Positions 1 through 12,100 of a stretch of 64,000 nucleotides of DNA are shown here, in pieces; position 1 is the stretch's first letter, and each line of letters starts with the position of its first letter. Origin of the DNA: Crotophaga sulcirostris (Eukaryota; Chordata; Aves; Cuculiformes; Crotophagidae); assembly GCA_013397455.1 (NCBI GenBank), contig VYZB01000343.1, positions 397,124 through 461,123 of the forward strand. The letters run 5' to 3'. Position numbers and translations under genes: made by a program. Below the pieces are notes generated by a model that was not told where the DNA came from, ran no database searches, and saw only the letters and a program-made list of their open reading frames with translations.

Positions 1-600
1 TGCTAGTAAGTGGTAGCCAGCCTGATGTAAACTTACTCACTCTGATCCTTTGAGTCTAGCCTGTCAGCCAAGTGCTCACTCATTGCATTATGTGTTTATC
101 CCACTGAACGTTGGTCATTTTGTTCGGGAGGATACTGTGAGAGAAAGTATCAAATGCTTTACTGAAATCCAGAAAGATTACATCAGCTGGCTTCCCTTGA
201 TCAACTAGACATTAACCTTGCCATAGAAAGAAATTAAGTCTGTTAAGCAGGATCTTCTCCTTGTGAAGCTGTGCTGGCTAGGACCAATGACTGTTTTGTC
301 TTTTAGGTGTTTTTCAATAGCTCCCAGAATAATCTCTGTAATCTTGCCAGGCACTGAAGTGAGATTGGCAGGCCTGTAGTTACCAGGGCCCCTGCTGCCC
401 TTTTTTAAGACTGGGACAACATTTGACAGCTTCCAGCCAACTGGTACCTCTCCAGATTCCCAAGAGCATTGGAAAATCATTGAGAGAGGCTTTGCTATGA
501 CATCAGCCAGCTCTTTAAGTACCCTCGGATGAACCCCAGTAAGACCAAAAAGCATCTTTTTAGTCACGCTTTATCTGACATCCTGTTTTCAGGAAGCAGG
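1..600 (-). mobile_element. CR1 LINE fragment, reverse-transcriptase part of ORF2, broken, cut by window edge
   Basis: Read on the minus strand, 567 to 205 gives a peptide with the CR1 reverse-transcriptase landmarks GVHPRVLKELADVIAKPLS, VPVLKKGSRGPGNYRP and a following LTSVPGK. A stop lies near 205. In a shifted frame at about 187-145 the palm motif FLDFSKAFDT appears, which carries the first catalytic aspartate of non-LTR reverse transcriptases. The next catalytic box would lie outside the window. The frameshift and stop show a dead copy. Intact CR1 ORF2 supplies endonuclease and reverse transcriptase for target-primed retrotransposition. The right edge is vague, because similarity fades between about 560 and 650. 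The methionine near 567 is not a real start; this is an internal piece of a longer protein. Confidence 0.9.
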
Positions 601-1479
601 GAGAAACCATTAGGGACTTTAAGATGCTGAAAAACTTTTTTAAGCTCTTTTTTTAACTGAAAAGGATCCCTAATGTCCACTGGATTTCTAAGGAACAGCT
701 AGAAATCACTCTTCTGACCAGCAAATTTTTTTTTCTCCAGTGGTCTCATCACAATTCTTCTCTTGTCTGCAAAACAGTGACAAATATTGCACTTTTATTC
801 TCAGAAGGAACAGTATTCTGTCATGCTCTTGATCTGCAAGCAGTCTTATAGAGGCACTAGCAGAAAGAGGAAGGTAAGTTGCAAGAAAGTGTGCTTGTGA
901 TCAAGAATAGATGATCAGCAACTACAATGTATGGAAGAAGTCCAAACTCACTGCGGAAAAGCGAGAAGACAAGCTGAACCACATGTAGGACTTTGGTTGA
1001 GCATTTAGGATTGCAACAGACTGGCAGAGAGCAAAGCACCAGCAGATACGACCTTCAGGAAGCTATTAAGCTTGATTTTCACAATTGGTATACTGTTACA
1101 TTTGTTCTTTCAGACCATTTATCCATAATACTGTAAGTTTCAAGATGTTTTGCTGAGAAGTAGCACAATATTATTACACTTCGATAGTTTTCATTTCCAA
1201 AAAGCCTCACCTTATTTTGTGATACTGAATTTAAATGCACTGTATGGTAATCTTTGATTATATGTCTATTTCCTATATGGTCCACAGCATATTTTGTGTA
1301 TGTCTGCTGCTCTGCTTTATCATGTAAGAATGTAAAAGAAAAAAAATTTGAAGGCCACAGTCTGTTGCATGTATTATTCTCTCTTTAGCAATATCCAAGC
1401 ATTTCTTCTCTTCAAAGTAGCTCTGCTCTTAGCATAGTAAAGACGAAGAACAAGTTCAGAACAGAGAGCAATTTTTGAT
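601..1479. other. non-coding stretch, nothing recognised
   Basis: AT-rich sequence with only short open frames on both strands and no repeat I can name. The first 100 bases or so may still be decayed CR1 sequence running on from the left. Confidence 0.5.
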
Positions 1480-2390
1480 CACTAATATTTGGGCCAAAAA
1501 ATGCCACAACCCAACACCCATCTCAACACTGGACACAGTCGATAGTAAATTAATTTCTGTATTGAAATAGTCCCATTACCATTAGTCCTTGATTTATATT
1601 GTCCTCAATGGCAATAGCTTCTGGGTCCATGCACTTCACTACTTGAAAAAACAACTTCACTTTGTCACTGCCAAACCAGGAGAAATTGTCAGTCAATTCT
1701 GCAAACCACTGAATTGTTATGAAATGTTGCAAGTAGCATGTATGACTTCAAGCACTTCAGCTACAACCCAACTCTGTAATTGATATCAGGAGTGCAGGTC
1801 ACTAATATAGAACAATGTGACACTTGAATAATAAACACTTTGAACTTTCTAGTGACCTTTTCTGACTCAGGGATGATTGCTTTTCTAAGATAAAGGTGCA
1901 AAAAATTGTTTATGAGCTGAGTGGACTGCAACCTTTCTGTCATTTCATTTTGCCATTAGCTTAGTTCACCAAAGCAGTTACAGTATTGTGGTCTGATTTA
2001 TGTGGGAGCTGCTGACACAAACTTACTTAATCACACAGAAGTGCTCGGAATTGCTCCATTATCTTGCAGTCTTTTGCTGTGGTTTCTCCTGTTCTGAAAG
2101 CAGAGTAAAATCAATCACTCCAACTATCTTGTCTTTTCAATACCTTCAAAACCCCTAAGGCCCTTTGAAGGGCATCCATACTCTGCATACACTTGCACTG
2201 AAGTGTTTACAGCATCATTTTGGTGTTTTCCTTCCACAAAATCTATGTGTGCTGTCATAGGTCTTGATCCATTTCCTCTGAGGTCCATAGGTGCTGCATC
2301 AAAACTGTGCTTTGGAGGGTGTGAAAGAAGTTCTAAAATTCTAGCTGTAAGGTTTTCCATTTCTTCTGTTGTTCCAAAGAAGTTCTCTCC
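1480..2390 (-). other. coding-like minus-strand stretch of unknown identity (possible old pseudogene or lone exon)
   Basis: On the minus strand an open stretch runs from about 2386 to 2124 and includes FFGTTEEMENLTARILEL and FDAAPMDLRGNGSRPMTAHI, with balanced codons and many charged residues. The same frame is open again at 1943-1761 (QLINNFLHLYLRKAIIPESE). A different frame is open at 1732-1550 (SDKVKLFFQVVKCMDPEAIA). Stops separate them. Near 2099 there is a good acceptor-like sequence (pyrimidine run ending TTTCAG), and near 2020 a GTAAGT donor-like site. I do not recognise the protein. It could be a decayed processed pseudogene, an exon of an unannotated gene, or chance, since AT-rich DNA gives many such frames. 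Nothing confirms expression. Confidence 0.2.
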
Positions 2391-5300
2391 ATGGTATCTG
2401 TGGAGATTTTAGGATGTCCCTATGGTGGTGTAGTTTTTATTTGTTGTGAAATGGATGGATTAGAAGAAAAAAAATCTCCATGTTTCTTCTATAGCTTTTG
2501 ATTTTCTTAAGGATTACTTCCAGTACAAAATAAAATATTATAGGTGCTGCTGTTTTACATGAAACATTTACTTTTAACATTTAGCATCAACATGTTGTCC
2601 TTGAATGGCAGAGTATTGTTTCAGCTACTGAAATTTTAAGAGAGGCGCACTAATAATCAATAGGCAAGACTAGAGTGAAAACCTATTGTGATCATTTAAA
2701 AATTATTCCATTGTACATGCTATCTTAATTCTGCTAAACAGTAAAATATTCACTGCTCTGTCTTCTTCCTCCTCTACCACCAGGTAGAAGCAGGTTTTAA
2801 TTGCTTATGAAATAACAGACACCCCTCTTTCACTCTCATCTTTCTTTCAAATATTTTTCAATTTACTTCAAGAATGAGATTGCCGGCTCAATCTTGTGTG
2901 CTGTATGCTTTCTGGAGGTAGTTTGGTCTGTCAGTTTTGCATTGAATGATGGATTAAGTAGTTGATAAAAATGTTTACTGATGTCTGTCCTAGGAAGATT
3001 TCAGAAATTCATTGATGATTCAGGTTAAATATTACTTTTATAGCTATTTATAGTGTCCATCTCTGGGCTTACTAAATCTTTCAATGACTGTGTTTACCAT
3101 ACTGGAATATCCATGACAATGTCCTGTATCTTTCTTTAGAAACCACTCTGACTCATTAAGAAGGAATAAAAGAAGGCATTCATATTCAGATATCCATGCA
3201 AGTCTCACACTTACCATTTTATTAAACTCTCAGATTCCTCACTAGAAAAAAAAGCTGTTTATCTTCTCAGTAATTTCATGAGCTCAGTGTGATGCTCTCA
3301 GTTTTGTATACAAATAATTTAAAAGTTAAATGAAAAGACAAAAGATGGGCTTGGAATGCTTTTTTTTCCTTGTTCAGAAGTGAAAATATGGCAAGTGTCT
3401 ATTATACATAGAATGATTAAAAAGAAATACACATTTCTATATATGGTTGAAACAAAAAAAACCAACCCTAGGTATCTGAGTGAAAGGGAAGAATTGTACG
3501 AGTCAGAGAACATGGGCATTTGCTTGTTATCTTAGACACACTGTGCAACTGAAAGCTCAATTCATGACTGCACTCTAAGGAAGGCAAGCTTGTGACTGAG
3601 ACTCGCAAGTCCATATCATGAGGGTGTGGGATGAAACGAGCAGAGCTCTTGTGACGTTATACAAGAAGTAGGGTGAGTCAGTGATGGTCCTGGCAGAGAA
3701 GTCTCCTACTTCTACAGAGTCATACTAGTCTTTTTCCAAAGTACTTTGCCGCTTGTATTTCAATGTTCCACTGTAATTTTTCAGGACAGTGAAGTACAGC
3801 CATTTGATATGCGTAGTTAAGTAAGGAGACTTCATTCTGTGCATGGTATTAAATACAAGATGGGCTTAAAGATCTGCAACTGTATATAAATCAGGTAAAG
3901 AAACTGCAGATAAGTGGTACTGAGTGGAGAACTTATGTATGGATTCAAAACAGGGTTTCTTTCAGAGACACCTGGAGGCTTCAATCCAATACAATATCAT
4001 ATAAAAGTGGTAGCAAAAGAGGACTAACGCAACAGGAGCAAAGAGGAAGTATCCAGCCAGACACTGTGACATACTCATTTATAAGTCACTTTGATGGATT
4101 CAAAGTACAATTTTATTATATAGTTCACTATATTACAAGTCCAGAAGAGGCAACTTCATCTCTATGCTCCACTGACTTCCTTTGTATTTACTCTTGCAGT
4201 CGTTCATCCCCATAAAAAAGTTGTTCAGGAATCTTAAACAACAGAAAAGTAACCTTAGACATGACTTTTCCCTTGGTTTAGTTCTTGAAATAGCTCATCT
4301 TAGGATCAGAAAACCACCAGTGATGGCATGAATGAGAATGAAGGAACCTACAGCTAGTTACTGGTGGTTGCTGTAAGTCTTATCACTTGTCTAAGCAGCA
4401 GTGAGATACTATTTCTGCTCAACTGTATTGCCAAAACTACACCCTTATTTTGTCTATTTTTTTTAATGTAATGCCCAGTATACAATATCATTCCTTGAAT
4501 CAAGATTTACTAATACATTTAGAACAGGAAATACTGGGTTTTCTTCTCCTTGGTTCCTGGTGGGATAGGATAATTTAGCTACGCGTTTATAATATGAGAT
4601 GATACTTAAATACTTAAAAGTATTTAAAATTGCCATATTACCCTGAAATTGAGGTTATTAAGTTAATGCTATTCAGCTTGCTGCAGGACACAGGAAAAAG
4701 TAAAGGGAGGACGATAAAATTCAAAAGGAGAAATGGTTTCCATGAACTTGAGCAGTTCCATATACAGTTTATACTTTCCTTCTTTAACATTTTCATAGAA
4801 CTTCTTTCCTCTCCACATTTGAAAGAACTGTTGCTCTAATCTTGTTCCTGTTTTTCACAGCAGGCCTACACAATCCCTCCTGCTGTCTGCGGAGAATTAC
4901 TAAATTGGACCTATTACATTGTTCCCGTATGCAAAATGACATGCAATCAGTAAAAACTCCTTTTGTTTATACTGTTAATAACAGATGTTGCTCTGCTACA
5001 TCACACATGCTGTTTAATATTATCAAAACAATTATTCATTTATTCATATTTGTGCAGTGTGTGCAAGCTGGCATTACAGATCTTGCAGCCATGGCCTTCA
5101 TGAATGCATAAACAGAAATGCATGTCATATATAATAAATCACTCCCCATTCCCATCACCATTTTTAATCTTACGTCTAAAAATTTGATGATAACTTTATT
5201 GCTTACACATTGACAAAGGGGTCAAAGACAAAACTCTGAGCATGTGGAGAAACTACTGAAATAGCAGAGGGTCCCTTCCTACAGGGAGCTGTTATATATG

Positions 5301-6779
5301 CATGAAAGGAAGCAAGCTTTGCTTTGTCAGGATGCAGGGACAAGCACTCTGGTGTTAGTTCATGCTTTTTCCCTTTTTCCCCTCAGTCCTCTTCCAAAAA
5401 AAAAAAACACAAGGAAGAAAAACAGTTCAAGGGTTGGTTTGATTCCTTTTGATTGAATTAACAAGAGTTCATTTTAATTGAATTAACTAGTGGGATAACA
5501 GCATGACTGAATTCTAAAGTATAATTAAAGGATTCATCTTCTACTTAATGACAACAGGATAGAAAATTGCCTCAGAACAGACGCTACACAAGTTGTCTGT
5601 TTCCCCATTATAGATTTTCAGGTAACACGGCCATTAAACCTTCTTCTTTAAATGATACAAGGTTTGGAACAAAACTTATGAGTTTAAAGGAAATGAGTTT
5701 ATGGTCTTGTAACTTTAAAATGTTCACATTGTTTATGATGACATGTCATTTGCTCTGGTTAGGATGTAGCACCTTTCAGTTTTTTAATTAAAATAACTAG
5801 GTTATTAAGATACTTTCTTCAAGTAAAAAGAGTCCTTTTTTTTTTTTTTGCATAAGAATGTAACCATCTTGAAGCAGTGTGTTTATGCTCCTGATAGCAT
5901 GTTTATGTTTATATTTTCTTCATTCTTTTTGTAAAAATCAGTCTTTCATATTAATGAGGTAAATCAGTATTTTCCATTCCTTCCTTTTTCAGCATCACCT
6001 TTTTTTGAAAAATAAGACAAACTTGTGCTTACAGGTTTACAGTAGTAAAAAAGAAACAAAGGTAAGGAAGAAATTTGATCATTAAGAAAATGTTTTGAAG
6101 TGAATGGAATTTGCCCCTCAGGCCTGAAGATAATAGATTTGCCTACAAGTATATTCAGAAAATAATTGCCAGGTACCTGATACAATCTTGTAGACCTGCA
6201 AGACAGGAGTCACTAGGTTTATCATTAACCATCATAGCTGGATGAGCTAGTGCAAGGAGGACAATAGTGACAAAGGGAAGGAATGAACGTTTTCTATCTT
6301 CCCATTTCTTTCTTTGGAGTTTGGCTTGCAGAATCTGTGTTCTCTGTTGAGTATATTATTGAAAATAATGGCTTGACTACAGGTTGGTTTTCAGTCATTT
6401 TCTTTTTGGTGTTCCTTATGAATGTTTTTTGTTCACTGCTTTGTTATTCACTCAGTTGGAAATGTTCAGCAGAAACACTAGATCTTTCACACTAAATTAG
6501 GCTTGTGGCTACTATAGATTGATATCTGCCCTCTGACAGTTACAAGCTTTAAAGGTCTGCATTTGTTTTCTGAAACAGGTGTCCAGAGTCATCTGAGGTA
6601 CCATACTGTATCCAAGACATCCTTATGTGGCTAATATGACATAGCATACCCTGGGGTATCTCAAATTGCACTAGAATTGTGTGTATGCTTACACCTAGGT
6701 GAGTGAATCAAAACCCAAATATCACAAAAAAAGAAGCTTGAATTGTGAGGATGAATACTTCGTAGTAATGTTATTATGC
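2391..6779. other. non-coding stretch, nothing recognised
   Basis: AT-rich, apparently single-copy sequence. It holds short A or T runs (for example 5399-5408 and 5837-5849) and a small direct repeat ATTGAATTAAC at about 5452 and 5479. The open frames here are 60-90 codons long, hydrophobic or low in complexity, and match nothing I know. Confidence 0.5.
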
Positions 6780-7540
6780 AATCCATCAAATGTCCATCCA
6801 AACTCTTTATTATTTCATGCACTTCTATCATGTTCACCTTTAATCATTTATCATAACAATCTTTTAGTCTTTCTTTGAAGTAGAGATTTTTTTTCCACAC
6901 CAATAACTTGTTCCTTTCTATCTTCACTCATTCTATCTATTTTTGCAGTATGTTTTCTCTGATAAGAAACCAGTCTAGATCAAGTATTAGGGGCTACATC
7001 AGTGACAGTGTAAAAGTTATTTTCTTGTCATGTCACTCTTTATGTGTCTCAAGAATATATTTACTTCCTTTCAGGACAGCTGTACATGGAGCAGAAGCTC
7101 ATAATGAGCAGTCCATAACATGTCCCTGCCCTCTTTTCCATGAGACATTCGAGTTGCCTGTATTTTGCACTAGCAGAGAATACTGATTATCCCATTGTTA
7201 AAAACCAGTTCCTACAGGTAATCTTATTTACATAACTATATTTTCTTCAAGTGGTTCTCCAGTTATCAACAAGGGCATTGTCTACCATTGTGTTGACCAT
7301 TTTTCCAACTTGATTCAGTCAAGTTTAAGTCCTTCACAGGCATCTCTAAATTTAGCTAAGTTCATTGTTATTTACACTTTTTTTTTTACCTCATTACTAA
7401 TTTTGGGATTTGTAGGTAACTAAAAATGTGCTTAACAGTGATCCGCATACAGAACCTTTAGAAACCCATCAGTTAACTTTTTACTGTGATGGAAACTGAC
7501 AGTGAATTCACTATTTCTATCTTCTGGTTGTTTTTTGGTG
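6780..7540 (-). mobile_element. ancient CR1/L3-type LINE relic, minus strand
   Basis: The plus strand keeps, in order, several landmarks of the reverse complement of old amniote CR1-like elements. TCTATCATGTTCACCTTTAA and CTTTTAGTCTTTCTTTGAAG come at 6825-6885. An 'AGGACAGCTGTACATGGAGC' block lies near 7072. A block around 7440-7530, with CCGCATACAGAACC followed by the trace of a TGAAAACTGACCATTTATTCCTA-like stretch, matches the part after the reverse-transcriptase centre. Divergence is high and the frames are destroyed, so this is a fossil shared with deep relatives rather than a recent bird-specific copy. Edges are approximate, and the match between 7190 and 7400 is weak. The assignment is from memory of the consensus. 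Confidence 0.5.
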
Positions 7541-8989
7541 CATGAATGAAATGCAGAATTCTTATAAGTTCAGTTGATTTCACACAGGCATACATAAAGC
7601 TTTTGTTATGTACCAAGACATAGCAGGTAGTTCAGATATGAAGTACTAGGCAGCCTTGCAAAACATTGTTATAAAACTTATTTACACAAAATGAAGTGCC
7701 CAAACCACCTCTTATCAAAGGACTCAGGAAATGATCTGTGTTTATACAGATGGTGTTTTGGGAGAAACCCAAGCAAATATCTAGTGATGCATGTGTTTAC
7801 ATTGTAGTGTATGTTCTTAAATTGGAAACTTATATATAAAAGATTTATACCTATCACTGACTTCAAACCAGATTTAAGCTTCTGACTGAATGTTCTATCA
7901 ACTAACTGCCCTGAGTTTTACACTTCTTTTGCATATCTACCATTATACAGGCTAAAGAATTTAATGGTAATACTCACTGCAAAAAGAGAGAGGCATTGCA
8001 TTGCAAAGCTACTAATCTGACCAGCAAGCTGTCAGCAGTTACCTACATTCAAGTGAACGCTGCAAAATTATTGGTGCTTACAAGTTTACTGGGGGCTTCA
8101 CTGAATCTATGACAAGTATATTCATAAGACATATATAGGATACGTATCTATATTTCAGCATATCCTAGGATCCAGTTTTGCTTCACCTGATATCTATCAT
8201 AAAGGCCTTATTGAACGTATTGGGTGCAGCTCATCTCATCATAACTGAGAAAAAAATACCTACTTGATTGAGCGTGAAAGGGACTGAGATTTTCCAGAGA
8301 GTATGAAAAACCTTTCATCTGGTATCGCAACTGCTACATGTGGATTTCTTAATAGATGTGAGAAAGAAAAGGTAGCTGCATTTTAGCTTTGCCACCTTTA
8401 GGACATTTAGTTAAGATCATGATATTTTATTTATTTTTAATGAATATTCTGCGTGAAATTTAGAAAATATGTAAAAGCATTCCCAAACTCAGCATTCAAT
8501 CTACCTCTGATCTAATCTTGATTACAATTTAAGCGTTTGGCTTTTGGGTGCCAAACACCTTCCTATTGATGCAGAACAACCTCATTCCATAATGAGAATG
8601 GAAAAAACTTGAAATCCCTTAAACTTGAACATAGAAACTTGAAATCCCTTAGTTCCTCTGGTTTTCCTTTCATCAAATGTAGCTCTTTGGCTACATTTAC
8701 TCAATTACTTTTTGCAAAACATTGAGATAGCATTGTCAAACACATTTATTGACAATGATGTATTAATTAGAAAAAAAATCGTTACGATATGTGAGATGAG
8801 AACAGAAATCAAGCTAGTATTTCAAACTGCAATAAGCTATAGAAGTCCACAGGCACATAAATCAAAAAATAAAGAAATGTCTGGTTAGGCAAATATCTTC
8901 AAATGATAGGGCTGCTTCAGGACACAGGTTAAATAGAACACATATGTCCAAAAAAGATAACACAGACGAGGGGGTTATCAGATTTCCAC
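7541..8989. other. non-coding stretch, nothing recognised
   Basis: AT-rich sequence with no recognisable gene or large repeat. It contains the small 17-bp direct repeat listed separately. Confidence 0.5.
8605..8651. repeat. 17-bp direct repeat, two copies 30 bp apart
   Basis: AAACTTGAAATCCCTTA occurs at 8605-8621 and again at 8635-8651, identical in both. The 13 bases between start with a partial third copy of AACTTGAA. It looks like a local slippage or repair duplication. Confidence 0.85.
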
Positions 8990-9175
8990 CTTTGAAAAAT
9001 GGCTATAATAATAGTGACACTATTCCACATGCCCCAGAGATCTTAATGGACAACAATCTTTAAACGTGGGAAAGTATTATTGTAGTCATAATACAGTCAG
9101 GGAAATGGAGTGATAAAGAGGTTAAATAAATGTTCCTCAGGGTTAAGCATGAAGTCAGTGCAGAGGTTCAAACAA
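8990..9175 (+). mobile_element. possible MIR-like SINE relic, plus strand
   Basis: The order of short blocks resembles MIR. GGCTATAATAATAGTGAC comes near 9001, then a trace of the central region, then GTATTATTGTAGTCATAAT near 9074. GGGAAATGGAGTGATAAAG and AGGTTAAATAAATG follow in the position of the 'GAAACTGAGGC...GAGGTTAAGTAA' core, and AAGTCAGTGCAGAGGTTCAAAC closes it. No block is a perfect match and divergence is heavy, so a profile search is needed to settle it. MIR is a tRNA-derived SINE present across amniotes. The alternative is chance similarity of AT-rich words. Confidence 0.4.
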
Positions 9176-12100
9176 AGAAGAGATTCCCTGGATCATTCAC
9201 TGAGGTGAACATCAAGTTTAAGCATACCAACTGCTGAACACTTGCCGGGTCTGTACACTTTGCTGGCAACTAACTGTCCCCACACCTCAGGCGTAAGGAG
9301 TTCACACTGCAGGTAGAAAAGTGAGGCTCAAGATGTTTGCAGGGAAGTGGCCTTGTTGGCTCTCACAAAGTCCTCGAGTTTGTAAATGTGCTCAGACCCT
9401 CCCAAGCACTGGAAGCCTTGGTGCTCCTAAGTCCAGGCCCTGTGTACGCATTTTCAGCTTGCTGAAACCATCAGGCTCTTAAGAACCAGTGTGACATAAC
9501 AGCGACCAGGTAAGCATGCTGCCAGCATTCATCCTGTCCTAGGAAAGCACAGAAGAAGAAGCACTTGTTTTTCTGAGGGAGTAACCTTTTCACACTGAAA
9601 TACATGTCAAATAAGGATATGTTACAAACTTTCGGACCTTCTGTAGGATTATCCCACTTTTCCCCTGACTTCAGACAGATATACCTCAAGATAAAAAGTT
9701 TTGAATTTGCCCCATTAAGTTTGGGTAGCTGTATTTCTTGTCTTTTTCAGAAAGTTTAATTCCATTAATACCTCACTGCCAGCAAACTATAAAGCTTGCC
9801 TATCCAATAAAATGAATACTTCATAATAAATAATCTTTTAATGTCCACTTCCATCATGATACTTCTGTCAAGTACTGATAGATGCATCCAATCTAAACTT
9901 CAACTTAGAAAGCATTATGAGACATGAAGTTTTGATCAAGGCATATATATGAATTTAAGATTTCCTTCATTCTGAAGTTATAGTTTGAATTTTCTTCCAA
10001 TTAGAATGTTAGTGATAACTTATTAAATGACATATCATATCCCGGTTTGCATGAAAGACTATTCTGCTTACAGGTGACCAGTTGTTCATTTATTACTGAG
10101 GGTTTTTTTATCCTGGGACCATGCAGATATGAGTACAAGGTCAGGCCAACTCTAAAACTCTAGCTGTTGTATATAATTCTCTCTTGACTTGTTGACAGCT
10201 GCCACTGATATGGATCTTTCAGAAATCTGACCCTTGTTTGCTGACACTGCTGGGACTTTTCTATTGTAAGGTGACCTCCCAGAGCCTAAACCAAAGGTTG
10301 CAGTTGTTTAGTACACCACATCCAGTTCTCCTAATTAAAAATATTAATTGAACTCTTTGGTTAATGCGCCTGTGTTTGTATTTGAAAACTCATTTTATAC
10401 ACATCAAAAGACAATTTTAGAAGCGCAGGGGAATTGCATCACTATGTAGATGTGTGGGAATCAGCTGTAAAATGAAAGATAATAATGAATAATTATTCTC
10501 CAGGAATGAGATTTGTATAGCCAAGGCACTGGTAATGACAGAAGAGCTTGCCAAAGCCAGAAAGTTAACAATTGCTTAGTATGTTCTGTCTTGTGGGAAT
10601 AACTTCTTAGTTGAGTTTTCCATGTCTGGACAACAGAGACCAACAATTTGTTCATGTCTCAGGATTTCTTTTGTTATGCTCAAAAGGTACTCCCGGAGAT
10701 TAGAAATAACATAAAATTAATAGAACTGACATTTTGTTGAGGACCATAGTATTTACCTTCTTTTCAAGTAAAATATGAGGGTGCCAGGAGTGATGAATGG
10801 GATGATGCACTCCTGGTAAAAACCTCACTGTTCTGGTAGGGTCTTCAGGAGAGGAACAGCCACCAAGCAGTGAGAGTCCTTCAATGAGTGTTTTTTGACA
10901 AGTCAATAGAACCAAAAAGGGACTTACATTTCTAAAAGTGCTTTAATCTCCAAAGCTCCCCAACGAAATTGTCAGCATCCCTGCTCAATTGCTGCATAAT
11001 ATTAACCTGACTAAATCAACTACCTAATGCTTCTCATGCTGCTCAGGGCAGGACTGTATGTCCTATCTGTAAGGATTTAGACTATTTTACCTTCAGGCTC
11101 TGTCACTGTATTTTCATTGTTCAGAAAGATCTCATGATTTTGCAGTTTAAGGGGCCAGTGGGGAACACTGCAAAGGCCAGTGGCAGATGTGGGTTGCTGT
11201 CTTTGTGAATAACTAAACCATTTTCTCTAAAGAGAAACTGGAGCTATCCCTTTGTTGTGTCATCTCAAAATAACCTGAAATTCAGTAATATGGGGAAGTG
11301 AAAGACATAACCTCACACCCAAGTCAGGCAGCTGAAGAAGGAGCTGAGCTGGGAATTCAGCATGTGATGGGAATGCTCAAGGGGATAATGCTGCTGTTCT
11401 CTTTGGATACTTGTTGAAACACCATGATCCAAGGATGGATTGCTATTTCTGTTGACAGAGTAAGCAGAAATAACACTTTTTTCCCTCTGCTGCTGGCAAA
11501 TAACAGGTTTTAGTTCCACCTGTGTCCTCAGTACTTTCAATTAATTACTGTAAGTAGCATCTTCTTCATATTGTGGCTTCTGTGTATCCCATTATTGGCA
11601 TTTAAAAAATTCTATCATTAGATTGAAGCTAACAATTTCTAGGCAGTTCAGGTCATTGTAATGCCATCCTCTTTGAGGAGTCAGCCCCTAACTTTGGGTT
11701 GTTGGGGTTTTTTTTGTTCTTTTTGGTTTTGGGGTTTTGTGGTTTTGGTTGTTTTTTTTAATACTCTCAGTACATTTGTAGAGTTAGGGTTGTTTAAATA
11801 GCTGAGACTTCTTGATATAGGACAGGTAGTAAGTTGGAAGTTCCAAACTGATAAGTCATCTTCAAGAAGCATTTCTTCATTTTGTTTTAAATTAACCATT
11901 AAACTCATGATAGATGCTGAGTAATAAATTTGCTGTGCAGATTCCCAAGCATACACTTGAGAATATCTTGCTCTGATTATTAACATTTCAGTAAAATTGG
12001 AAATATATGTTATCTTTGATTAGTGACCCTGTGGTACACAAAAATATTTCACTTGAAAACATTGCCTCTTTATTTAAAAACATCAATAAAAAACTTCTTT

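Noticed and set aside
11681..11986. 101-codon minus frame rich in Lys, Thr and Gln
   Set aside because: Its distinctive end is just the translation of the GT-rich tract.
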